Source: Bacillota bacterium (lineage in GTDB: Bacteria; Bacillota; UBA4882; UBA10575). From it: a stretch of DNA of 37,695 nucleotides. A program made the position numbers and the translations under genes. The stretch spans positions 1-37,695 of the forward strand of contig DUNX01000044.1 in assembly GCA_012839115.1 (NCBI GenBank). The letters are read 5' to 3'. The notes under the pieces are model-generated. The model was not told the DNA's origin. It did not search any database and worked only from the letters and a program-made list of their open reading frames with translations. Position 1 is the stretch's first letter. The number at the start of each line of letters is the position of its first letter. Shown here piece after piece: positions 1 to 6,247 of this stretch.

Positions 1-1
1 A

Positions 2-262
2 CGCGCTTATGAACCGCATTTGCAGGCGGAGGCTTTTAGGGTTTGGGAACTTTATAAATCAGGAATATTTCGTGAGATATATTTTGATCAACACAAGCAT
101 ACAGCAGTAATTATTATGGAATGTGAAGACGTTGAAGAGGCCGAAGACCATTTGAAAACATTGCCTTTGGTTAAAGAAGGGTTGATCGATTTTCAAATCA
201 TTGCTTTGGAACCTTATCCGGGTTTTTCAAGATTGTTTGCAAAAGATTGGGAAAGGATATAG
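2..262 (+). CDS. Ferredoxin-fold protein, muconolactone isomerase-like (5' partial)
   Basis: The reading frame is open to the left edge, so the gene starts outside the window; 86 codons remain. The visible part contains an AEAFRVWELYKSG segment, then a REIYF strand, an IIMECEDVEEAEDHL stretch, and an LPLVKEGLIDF to LEPYPGFSRLF ending. This pattern is typical of small dimeric alpha/beta ferredoxin-fold proteins annotated as muconolactone isomerase-like or YCII-like. The specific activity is not predictable: several such proteins are annotated as superoxide dismutase or isomerase only by transfer. The gene ends at a TAG followed closely by a bidirectional terminator hairpin. A TTG at 20 could be read as a start, but the family pattern continues upstream of it. 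Confidence 0.7.
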   Translation, partial: RAYEPHLQAEAFRVWELYKSGIFREIYFDQHKHTAVIIMECEDVEEAEDHLKTLPLVKEGLIDFQIIALEPYPGFSRLFAKDWERI

Positions 263-278
263 ATGCGGATGGAAAAAA

Positions 279-320
279 GAAAGACCTTCTCTTTTCCATA
301 GAGAGGTCTTTCTTTTCTTC
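279..320. terminator. Bidirectional intrinsic terminator
   Basis: The arms GAAAGACCTTCTC (279-291) and GAGAGGTCTTTC (301-312) form a 12-bp stem with one bulge and a 9-nt loop. A T-rich run follows on the plus strand, and an A run precedes the stem, so it also works on the minus strand. It separates the convergent genes ending at 262 and 343. Confidence 0.85.
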
Positions 321-327
321 TTCTCTC

Positions 328-342
328 TGCGCACGCGCGCAC
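328..342. repeat. Alternating purine-pyrimidine GC-rich tract, site 1
   Basis: TGCGCACGCGCGCAC is 15 nt of strict purine/pyrimidine alternation, directly beside the convergent terminator and ending just before the stop of the 343-573 gene. It is a member of the window-wide tract family. Confidence 0.8.
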
Positions 343-573
343 TCAACCAGATTTTTTTCGGATAGAAGCTCTCCAATTCAGTGGGTTGGTAAAGCTTTTA
401 TAGGAGCGGGTCAGTTTTGCGACGACCGCCGGGTCGAGACCGGCTTGCTGCAGTTGCTTGCGGAAGAGCTTCACTGCTCTCCTCCTTTGGATGAAGCCCG
501 CAAGGAAAGTAAAACCGACCTTCCCCAATAACCGGGGGATACCGAAGATCAGTCCGCCAATTGATTTCAGCAT
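343..573 (-). CDS. Small basic hypothetical protein, last gene of the ECF sigma operon
   Basis: This is a 76-residue protein that I do not recognise. I start it at the ATG at 573 (MLKSIGGLIFGIPRLL), which has a weak AGAGG ribosome site, rather than upstream at 648, because that would overlap the preceding gene by about 50 bases. It has a hydrophobic N-terminal third (about residues 4-28), which may be one membrane or membrane-associated segment. A strongly basic part follows (QRRRAVKLFRKQL, then ASIRKKSG at the end). It lies about 25 bases after the 91-codon gene on the same strand and is probably cotranscribed with the sigma factor. It could be a small membrane partner of the sigma system, but that is only inferred from position. 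Confidence 0.55.
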   Translation of the reverse strand: MLKSIGGLIFGIPRLLGKVGFTFLAGFIQRRRAVKLFRKQLQQAGLDPAVVAKLTRSYKSFTNPLNWRASIRKKSG

Positions 574-598
574 GGGAAACCTCTGCGAACTTGCATAA

Positions 599-868
599 TC
601 AGGAGTCTTTCCCTTTTTGCTCGAAGTTGCCCTGGAATTTTGCCACATCTTTGAAGGTATTCAGATAATCTTGGGTCATCCTCATGGCATCCTCTTGACT
701 GATCCCGGAATCCAGCAGCTTTTTGTAGAAAGCGCCGACTGCCGCTCCTATGTTGGTGGCTGCTTCCACCGAATAAAAGGCGGCCATAATCTCCCTAAGC
801 AGATGCGGGACTTTTGAAGCCAACTCATCCATTAACTCGCCAATTTCTTTAACGGGGATATCACTCAT
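599..868 (-). CDS. Small hypothetical protein coupled to the ECF sigma operon
   Basis: This is an 89-residue protein of unknown function that is mainly predicted helix, without cysteines or an obvious membrane span. Visible features are an acidic, amphipathic N-terminal helix (VKEIGELMDELASKVPHLL), an alanine/glycine-rich central stretch (AATNIGAAVGAFYKKLL), and a polar C-terminus with several charged residues. The ATG at 868 is chosen over the TTG at 874 because GGAGGG lies 9 bases before it. The start overlaps the end of the preceding gene by 8 bases, so the two are probably translationally coupled. Its place directly behind an ECF sigma factor and a putative regulator suggests a role in that signalling module; the sequence alone does not show one. 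Confidence 0.6.
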   Translation of the reverse strand: MSDIPVKEIGELMDELASKVPHLLREIMAAFYSVEAATNIGAAVGAFYKKLLDSGISQEDAMRMTQDYLNTFKDVAKFQGNFEQKGKDS

Positions 869-1199
869 AAGCAAACACCCTCCTTTGCCATGGTTGATAA
901 ACAGCCCAAGCTATTTGCGGGAGTGTCCCCTTAAGGATATAGTGGATGACCTGCCCGGCAATGACTTTGCCAGGGTTTTGTGTGGCGGCGGTGATTCTCT
1001 CCTGAACCCGTTTCCGTAAACCGGCAGGCGCCGTGGTTTTTAACTGTTCAAACTGGCGCAAGAGTGTTGCTTCAAAGGAAAGGACCTGAAGAAATTCGGC
1101 GTCCACTTCGATCAGCCGGAATACCTTGGCTTTTTCTTCGGTTGTCAGCCGCTTTTGCAGGTAGTCTAAGGCCAGTTCATGCATTTCCTGGCGGGTCAT
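861..1199 (-). CDS. Putative anti-sigma or sigma-associated protein without zinc motif
   Basis: This 112-residue protein starts with an ATG that overlaps the sigma-factor stop (ATGA), a classic coupling arrangement for a sigma/anti-sigma pair. The N-terminal half is helical (MTRQEMHELALDYLQKRLTTEEKAKVFRLIE, then an AEFLQVLSFEATLLRQFEQL helix). This resembles the N-terminal 'ASD-like' helical part of anti-sigma factors, in which a short LxxYLxxxLxxEE segment is common. The HxxxCxxC zinc-binding motif of ZAS anti-sigma factors is absent. Around residues 85-100 there is only a weakly hydrophobic stretch, so a transmembrane anchor is doubtful. The role is inferred from gene order and this weak resemblance; an unrelated regulatory protein is possible. 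Confidence 0.6.
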   Translation of the reverse strand: MTRQEMHELALDYLQKRLTTEEKAKVFRLIEVDAEFLQVLSFEATLLRQFEQLKTTAPAGLRKRVQERITAATQNPGKVIAGQVIHYILKGTLPQIAWAVYQPWQRRVFAYE

Positions 1200-1654
1200 A
1201 CACTCTCCTCCTTCAGCTTGTTCTGTAAGATGGCTCGAGCGGCATGAGCTTTGCTTTTTACCGTTCCCACCGGAATCCCCAGGATCTCCGCTAATTCGCT
1301 GCAAGTCAGCTGCTCGACGTATAGACCGTAAAGAATGGTACGGGCTGTCTCATCCAAATGACTCAGTAGTTGGTGGATAAAGAGGCGATCGGGCCCGGGA
1401 TCAACCTCTATCCCTTCATTAAGCTCCACTTCGACCAGGCGTTTTTTCCGCAGGTGGTCGACGAGCTTATGGCGGGCGATGGCGAGAATCCAGGCTTTAG
1501 GTGAGCTGACTTCCCCGATCTTCTGGAAATTCTTGTAGACGGCCAGGAAGGTCTCTTGGAGAACATCTTCGACCAGGTGTTCATCGCCCAGTTTGAACTT
1601 GAGAAAGCGGTAGACCGCATCCACATACTTGGAATAGATCTCCTCAAAACTCAT
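1196..1654 (-). CDS. ECF-type RNA polymerase sigma factor
   Basis: This is a 152-residue group IV sigma factor. Region 2 is seen as FEEIYSKYVDAVYRFLKFKL followed by DVLQETFLAVYKNF and the KAWILAIARHKLVDHLRKKR core-binding and -10 segment. Region 4 is seen as LDETARTILYGLYVEQLTCSELAEILGIPVGTVKSKAHAARAIL with a clear helix-turn-helix. I chose the ATG at 1654 because GAGAGGG lies 7-10 bases upstream; a TTG at 1705 in frame lacks a good ribosome site. The gene follows the glycosylase on the same strand and is coupled by a 4-base overlap to the next small gene. It probably directs transcription of a small stress or envelope regulon. The signal is unknown and no target promoter can be assigned from this window. 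Confidence 0.92.
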   Translation of the reverse strand: MSFEEIYSKYVDAVYRFLKFKLGDEHLVEDVLQETFLAVYKNFQKIGEVSSPKAWILAIARHKLVDHLRKKRLVEVELNEGIEVDPGPDRLFIHQLLSHLDETARTILYGLYVEQLTCSELAEILGIPVGTVKSKAHAARAILQNKLKEESV

Positions 1655-1727
1655 CCCCTCAACCCTCTCACTTATATAGTCGCGGATTTTGGGGTTCCGG
1701 TTCAATTTTTTCTGGAATTTTTCAGGT

Positions 1728-2558
1728 TCATCTCAGCTTCTGGCACTCCGGGCAGAAATAGATGCTGCCGCCCAAATACGCCGCTTTTTGGATTGCGGTC
1801 CCACAGGCTGGGCAGGGCCCGCCAACCGTCTTTTTACTGAGAATGGTCTGGTATCCTCCCGGATGCCCGTATAGATCCCGCTCGGTATCCCGGCCGCCGC
1901 CGGCGACCATTTCCACAAGAACGGATTTTACCGCGCTAAACAGTATATGAAGTTCTTCCTGGGATAAGGTGGCCATCTTCCGTTTCGGGTGGATCCGGGC
2001 TCTCCATAAGATATCTTGTAACGCCCCGTTCCCCAGTCCCGGGATCCGCTGCCCGGTGGCGAGAAAGGCTTTGGCCGGTAATGACGGAACTTTTTCACCC
2101 ATTAACAGTGTTTTGAAATAGGGATAATCAAACTCCTCCGTCAGGGGTGAAGGTTTTTCCCTGGCTACCGCATAGTACGGGTTGGTAAACGCCCCGTCCG
2201 GAAAGGCCCATAAGCCGCCGTACATCTGTACGGAACCAATCAGGGAAGACCCGTCGGTAAATTCCAGGTGCAGTTGGTGCTTTGCCGGCAGTTTTTCCCC
2301 GGCGGCAAAATAGCGCAGGTTTATTCCTTCGCTAAAAACAATCTTGGCGCCGCCGGCTGTGATCTCCACCATGCCCCCGTACGGCGCCGCCTGCTCAACC
2401 GTTTCTCCAGCCAACAGGTCATCATAAATCTCCGGGTCGCCGAAAAACCAGGCGAACTTGTGGGGTGAATGGTTGGCAGTGACCCTCGCAATCTTCTTGC
2501 CTTTGAGCGTTGCATTGATTTGCTCCGTCATAACCACGGCTTCGGGCAATTCCATCAT
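1728..2558 (-). CDS. Fpg/Nei-family DNA glycosylase-like protein lacking the catalytic proline
   Basis: This 276-residue protein has the Fpg/Nei layout: an N-terminal beta-sandwich starting ELPEAVVM, a helix-two-turn-helix region (IPGLGNGALQDILWRARIHP) near residue 175, and a C-terminal zinc finger with CPACG and FCPECQ pairs. In classical Fpg and Nei enzymes the protein begins with a proline that forms the Schiff base with damaged DNA, followed by Glu. Here the start reads M-M-E-L-P-E, so the glutamate is kept but the N-terminal proline is missing. Other Bacillota proteins of this type also begin MxELPEA, so this is probably a divergent subfamily and not a sequencing error. It may be a base-excision glycosylase using a different nucleophile, or a DNA-binding protein without lyase activity. 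It lies 22-70 bases ahead of the sigma gene. Confidence 0.88.
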   Translation of the reverse strand: MMELPEAVVMTEQINATLKGKKIARVTANHSPHKFAWFFGDPEIYDDLLAGETVEQAAPYGGMVEITAGGAKIVFSEGINLRYFAAGEKLPAKHQLHLEFTDGSSLIGSVQMYGGLWAFPDGAFTNPYYAVAREKPSPLTEEFDYPYFKTLLMGEKVPSLPAKAFLATGQRIPGLGNGALQDILWRARIHPKRKMATLSQEELHILFSAVKSVLVEMVAGGGRDTERDLYGHPGGYQTILSKKTVGGPCPACGTAIQKAAYLGGSIYFCPECQKLR

Positions 2559-2604
2559 TTTCTGATCCCTCTTTCCATTTAATATCCATTTTATTCTCTA
2601 CCAA

Positions 2605-2722
2605 CCGGGAATTTCCTGCACATAACGGGTGACCCAGGATGCGCGTGCACGTTTTGCCGGAGGTTGGAAGCCCGGAATGGGCTGGCTAAGGCACCGGAAA
2701 TTTCCTGCGATTTATGGGTGAC
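2605..2722 (+). repeat. Pair of 29-nt direct repeats flanking the stem-loop repeat
   Basis: Bases 2605-2633 and 2694-2722 match at 23 of 29 positions. Both begin CCGG, share AATTTCCTGC, and end GGGTGAC. They are 89 bases apart start to start and bracket an alternating tract and a GC stem-loop. A partial relative (CCGGAAACTCCTG) lies at 11923, also just before an alternating tract. Confidence 0.7.
2636..2692 (+). repeat. Stem-loop repeat, copy A, with alternating tract
   Basis: It begins AGGAT, followed by the alternating tract ATGCGCGTGCACGT (2639-2652), then TTTGCC, a short purine-rich segment with GTT, the hairpin AGCCC-GGAAT-GGGCT, GGC, TAA and GGC. The same order of elements recurs at 10612-10669. 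The outer GCC/GGC pair can close the hairpin into a two-level stem. Confidence 0.75.
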
Positions 2723-2754
2723 AGGGGTGGCTGGTACAAACCAAATCGTCAGAA

Positions 2755-2788
2755 AGGCTTTCTCTCAACCACAGAGAAGGCTTTTTTT
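2755..2788 (+). terminator. Intrinsic terminator without an upstream gene
   Basis: The arms 2755-2765 and 2773-2783 form an 11-bp stem with two G-U pairs and a 7-nt loop; seven T residues run from 2782 to 2788. No plus-strand reading frame lies in front of it. Confidence 0.7.
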
Positions 2789-2887
2789 ATTTCCCCCCTT
2801 TTTCTTTCCCGGAAGATTTTTGCTGGATGGAAGCGGAAAGGGATATGAAAAATCAAGATCAACTGCTCAATTCAACCAAAATTGCTA

Positions 2888-2916
2888 TTGACAACTAAAT
2901 CATCCAGTGCTATGAT
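2888..2916 (+). promoter_or_regulatory. Sigma-A promoter of the GntR-ABC-lactonase operon
   Basis: TTGACA (2888-2893) is spaced exactly 17 bases from TATGAT (2911-2916). This is close to ideal for the main vegetative sigma factor. Transcription would begin near 2923, at the edge of the operator palindrome. Confidence 0.88.
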
Positions 2917-2923
2917 GGTATTG

Positions 2924-2949
2924 TGGTATTATGGTATACCATAATACCA
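2924..2949. promoter_or_regulatory. 26-bp perfect palindromic operator, FadR/GntR type
   Basis: The palindrome is centred at 2936/2937 with core TGGTATACCA, extended on both sides by a further TGGTAT/ATACCA repeat. Another TGGTAT half-site lies upstream, overlapping the end of the -10 hexamer region. TGGTATACCA is known from operators of FadR-subfamily regulators such as UxuR, ExuR and PdhR. It lies directly downstream of the -10 box, so binding by the regulator encoded next should block transcription and give autoregulation. Confidence 0.85.
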
Positions 2950-2982
2950 TCTGTCCATAATACATAACTAGGGGGTTTTGTT

Positions 2983-3696
2983 TTGTTTGAGCCCATTAAG
3001 ACTGTGCAGACCAGGAATTATCAGTTGATTATTGATCAATTCCGCAGGCTTATTGAGCAAGGGGTGTTACGGATCGGGGATAAGCTCGAGAGTGAAAGGA
3101 ATCTCTGCCAGCAACTTAATGTTAGCCGCACTTCTGTGAGGGAAGCGCTCATCGCTTTGGAACTGGCGGGGGTGATTGAACGGCGCCCGGAAGGGAAATT
3201 TATTGTGAATACGGATCGAATTTTCTTCGAAAAAACACAGGAAATTTTGTTAGAAGAAGTGAGTGCCTCCGAGTTATTAGAGGCCAGGATGGCTATTGAA
3301 AGAGAAATCGCAGCAATTGCCTCTACAAACCGGACAGAAGAAGATTTGCGCAACCTGGAAAAAATTCTATTAAGGCTGGAACGAATAACCGACTATAGGA
3401 GATACTGGATTGATAAGGATTTGGATTATCACATGGCAATTGCGGAAGCAACAAACAACCGGGTTTTATTACAGACCATGGAGGTTGTTGTTGCTCCCAT
3501 CAAGCGAAAGCTTTGGCAATCGATGAATGAGGAAATCCTTGAGACACCAACTCTGGTCAAAAAGCTAACAAGAGAACACTGGGCAATTTTTGAGGCGATA
3601 AAAAATAAAGATCCCCAGCAGGCAATGAAGGCCGTTGAGATACACCTGCAAAATATAAGCAAAAACCTGTTGTCTTCCCCCCCGAACAAAAACTGA
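2983..3696 (+). CDS. GntR-family (FadR subfamily) transcriptional regulator
   Basis: This is a 237-residue repressor with an N-terminal winged helix-turn-helix (about residues 12-75: LIEQGVLRIGDKLESERNLCQQLNVSRTSVREALIALELAGVIERR) and a C-terminal all-helical FCD ligand domain. The latter carries the usual ARMAIEREIAAIA and DKDLDYHMAIAEATNNRVL segments, and the D..H pattern suggests a metal-assisted effector pocket. The TTG start follows AGGGGG by 7 bases. The gene is the first of a seven-gene operon. A consensus promoter and a perfect palindromic operator lie immediately in front of it, so it very likely represses the whole operon until its effector, probably the imported compound or a metabolite of it, is present. 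The effector cannot be read from the sequence. Confidence 0.93.
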   Translation: MFEPIKTVQTRNYQLIIDQFRRLIEQGVLRIGDKLESERNLCQQLNVSRTSVREALIALELAGVIERRPEGKFIVNTDRIFFEKTQEILLEEVSASELLEARMAIEREIAAIASTNRTEEDLRNLEKILLRLERITDYRRYWIDKDLDYHMAIAEATNNRVLLQTMEVVVAPIKRKLWQSMNEEILETPTLVKKLTREHWAIFEAIKNKDPQQAMKAVEIHLQNISKNLLSSPPNKN

Positions 3697-3735
3697 CTGG
3701 CTCTTTAAAACAAATGCGTTGGGAGGTTTTTAAGG

Positions 3736-5241
3736 ATGGCAGATGGCTTCGCAGATAGCTTCTTAGAAATGTCTGGAATAAGCAAAAGATTTGGAGGGGT
3801 TCATGCACTAAACAATGTATCTTTTTCATTACGCAAAGGAGAAGTTCAAGCCATGATTGGCGAAAACGGTGCCGGGAAGAGCACCTTAATAAAGGTGCTG
3901 AGCGGCGCCGTTAAGCCCGACGAGGGGGAGGTTTTTCTGGAAGGGCGCCAACTAAAACTTGGCGACCCGAAAGAATCTATGAAAGCGGGTATTAGAACGG
4001 TTTACCAGGAAATGAGCCTCATCCCCCAGCTTGATGTCGCCAGGAATATCTTCTTAGGTAACGAGCCAGTTTTGAAAGGGGCTTTTATCGACCGTAAGTC
4101 TCTATACGAAAAGGCAGATTCTTTACTTGCTGAACTGGGCATTGAGATTGATCCAAAATGTCCCGTAGGGAAATTGTCAATTGCGGAACGGCAATTAATC
4201 GAAGTTGCGAAAGCGCTATCGATGGACGCCAAAATTATCATTTTTGATGAGCCTACTGCTACCTTGAGCCGGAGAGAAACTGAGGTCTTGTTCGATTTGA
4301 TCTTTAGTTTGAAAAACCGGGGTATCAGTAGTATTTTTATTTCCCACCGGTTAGGGGAGATTTTACCGATTGCCGATCGCGTCACCGTTTTAAAAGACGG
4401 GAGAGTCGTCGCCACCAAGGACAAGAACGAACTGGATATCCCGGAAATGATCCGGCTGATGGTGGGACGCACTGTGAAGTCGCAATTTCCATTACACAAA
4501 AAGACCGGGGAAATTGTACTTTCTGTAAAAGGGATGTCAAGAAAAGGTCTTTTCCAGGATATAAGCTTCGATTTACAGCAGGGCGAGGTTCTTGGGATTG
4601 CCGGTTTGGTAGGTTCCTACCGGACAGAGGTCCTCAAAAGTATCTTCGGCGCTGAACTGCCCGATAAAGGAGAATTTCAGCTTTTTGGCAAGCCTTTCTC
4701 CCCCAAATCACCGATGGATAGCCTTCGCCGGGGAATCGGCTTTGTTCCTGAAAACCGTAAAGAGGAGGGGATCATCCTTCACTTGCCGGTGAGGAATAAC
4801 ATTGTTATTTCCTCCTTGAATCAAGTGTCAAATATGGGTTTTTTGCGTTTGAAAAAAATAGCGGAACTGGCTTCCCGTATGATCAAGGCATTAAGGATCT
4901 CAACCCCCGGTATGAATGGCAAAGGAGAACAGCTTAGCGGGGGTAACCAGCAAAAAGTAGTAATGGCAAAATGGATGGCGGCAAACACCTCGATTCTATT
5001 ATTGGATGAGCCGACACGCGGTATAGATGTGGGGTCAAAAGCCGAACTCCTCAGATTGGTTCATGAATATGCGGAACAAGGTAACTCCGTAATTCTTGTC
5101 TCTTCGGATCTTCAGGAGTTATTCTCGTTGAGTGATCGTATTTTACTGCTGCAAAACGGGCGGGTTATTGGTATCTACAATAGGGAGGAGACTAGCCAGG
5201 AACAGGTCCTGAAAATCTTGATGGAGGGTGAAAAACATTGA
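3736..5241 (+). CDS. Sugar ABC transporter ATP-binding protein (RbsA/MglA type)
   Basis: This 501-residue protein has two fused nucleotide-binding domains and energises uptake by the permease encoded next. The first domain has a good Walker A (GENGAGKST, residues 42-50), a family-typical signature LSIAERQ near 147, and Walker B IIIFDEPTA near 166-174. The second domain has a degenerate P-loop (GLVGSYRTE), as is normal for this family, but an intact LSGGNQQ signature near 399 and LLLDEPTRG near 421. Length and layout match RbsA/MglA/XylG proteins. The ATG is preceded by GGGAGG. The stop overlaps the TTG start of the permease gene, so production of both is likely coupled. Family membership points to a monosaccharide or similar small polyol/lactone substrate. 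Confidence 0.96.
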   Translation: MADGFADSFLEMSGISKRFGGVHALNNVSFSLRKGEVQAMIGENGAGKSTLIKVLSGAVKPDEGEVFLEGRQLKLGDPKESMKAGIRTVYQEMSLIPQLDVARNIFLGNEPVLKGAFIDRKSLYEKADSLLAELGIEIDPKCPVGKLSIAERQLIEVAKALSMDAKIIIFDEPTATLSRRETEVLFDLIFSLKNRGISSIFISHRLGEILPIADRVTVLKDGRVVATKDKNELDIPEMIRLMVGRTVKSQFPLHKKTGEIVLSVKGMSRKGLFQDISFDLQQGEVLGIAGLVGSYRTEVLKSIFGAELPDKGEFQLFGKPFSPKSPMDSLRRGIGFVPENRKEEGIILHLPVRNNIVISSLNQVSNMGFLRLKKIAELASRMIKALRISTPGMNGKGEQLSGGNQQKVVMAKWMAANTSILLLDEPTRGIDVGSKAELLRLVHEYAEQGNSVILVSSDLQELFSLSDRILLLQNGRVIGIYNREETSQEQVLKILMEGEKH

Positions 5242-6203
5242 AATTGAGCAGTAAACGCATTTTCCAAAACAGAAAACTTGTGCAAAATCTACTCCTAGTC
5301 CTGGTCATCCTAGGTTTAACCGTACTTTTCACTGCATTTAACCGGCGGTATTTATCTGTAAACAACTTTTTCAACATAATGACGCAAATGTCCATTAATC
5401 TCATTGTCGCGACTGGAGTTACCTTTGTGGTCATCGCCCGTGGGATCGATCTGTCCATCGGATCTGTTATGGCTATGTCCGGATGTATTGCCGCAGTAAT
5501 GATGGCTAAAGGGGTAAGCATTTTCCCCTCCATCTGTGCCGGCGTCCTCAGCGGCATCTTAGCTGGTATTCTTATCGGCGTTTTGGTGGCCAAAGGGAAA
5601 GTCCCGCCATTTGTGACAACACTCGGTATGATGTCAATTGCACGGGGAATTGCATTAATCATAACCCGCGGCAGAGTAATAATCGGGCTGCCTGATAGAT
5701 TCAACGCAATTGGGCTCGGTTTTATAAAGAAGGTATTCCCAATCCCGGTCCTGATTTCACTGGTGATCTTTGGAATATGTTGGGTTGTGCTTAACCGGAC
5801 TAAATTCGGCTTTTCTGTATTTGCCGCCGGAGGTAATCCTGAGGTTACCCGGTTGTCGGGGATAAATACCGACCGGGTATTGATCAAGGTCTATACGATC
5901 TCCGCCATGTTGGCGGCAGTGGCGGGAATAGTTTTAACGGCACGGGTCTCTTCGGGCCAGCCTAACTTGGCCACCGGCTATGAGTTACAGGCGGTCGCTG
6001 CCGTTGTTATCGGCGGCGCCTCTTTACTTGGAGGAGAGGGAAGTCTTAGTGGAACGTTTTTAGGGGCCAGCCTAATGGCGATGTTGTCGACGGGTTTGAA
6101 TATGCTTAATGTCCATTATTTTTACCAACAAGTTATTATCGGGTGTATCATCATTGGCGCGGTGTTGTTGGATTCTATCCGTAGTAAGGCCAGACTCACA
6201 TAG
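5238..6203 (+). CDS. Sugar ABC transporter permease (RbsC type)
   Basis: This is a 321-residue inner-membrane permease of the BPD_transp_2 (branched-chain/ribose) family, with about eight to ten hydrophobic segments. Visible family marks are VTFVVIARGIDLSIGSVMAMSG near residue 60, a long glycine-rich GVLSGILAGILIGVLVAKGKVPPFVTTLGMM stretch, GGNPEVTRLSGI near 202, and GYELQAVAAVVIGGASLLGGEGSLSGTFLGA near 252. These contact the ATPase and form the channel. Translation starts at a TTG that overlaps the ATPase stop (TTGA), with GGAGGG about 8 bases upstream. It probably works as a homodimer with the fused ATPase and the binding protein downstream. Confidence 0.95.
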   Translation: MKLSSKRIFQNRKLVQNLLLVLVILGLTVLFTAFNRRYLSVNNFFNIMTQMSINLIVATGVTFVVIARGIDLSIGSVMAMSGCIAAVMMAKGVSIFPSICAGVLSGILAGILIGVLVAKGKVPPFVTTLGMMSIARGIALIITRGRVIIGLPDRFNAIGLGFIKKVFPIPVLISLVIFGICWVVLNRTKFGFSVFAAGGNPEVTRLSGINTDRVLIKVYTISAMLAAVAGIVLTARVSSGQPNLATGYELQAVAAVVIGGASLLGGEGSLSGTFLGASLMAMLSTGLNMLNVHYFYQQVIIGCIIIGAVLLDSIRSKARLT

Positions 6204-6247
6204 TTGTTTGGGGAGAGCAACAAAAACAACAAAAAGGGGCGAAAAAC

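Larger units (their letters stand above)
2559..2887. other. Long intergenic region with repeats and an orphan plus-strand terminator
   Basis: No convincing coding sequence is present. The region holds a pair of 29-nt direct repeats, one alternating-tract repeat with a stem-loop, and a rho-independent terminator that faces the plus strand although no plus-strand gene precedes it. The glycosylase gene is divergent, so the terminator may end a small untranslated RNA or block read-through toward the GntR operon. The rest is A/T-rich leader sequence. Confidence 0.6.

Noticed and set aside
247-531. Open frame of 94 codons on the plus strand overlapping the first terminator
   Set aside because: It runs through the bidirectional terminator and antisense to the small minus-strand gene; the translation has no sensible composition.
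5192-5887. Open frame of 231 codons on the minus strand
   Set aside because: It is antisense to the well-supported ABC permease, and its translation shows the Ile/Thr/Pro bias typical of a shadow of a membrane-protein gene.
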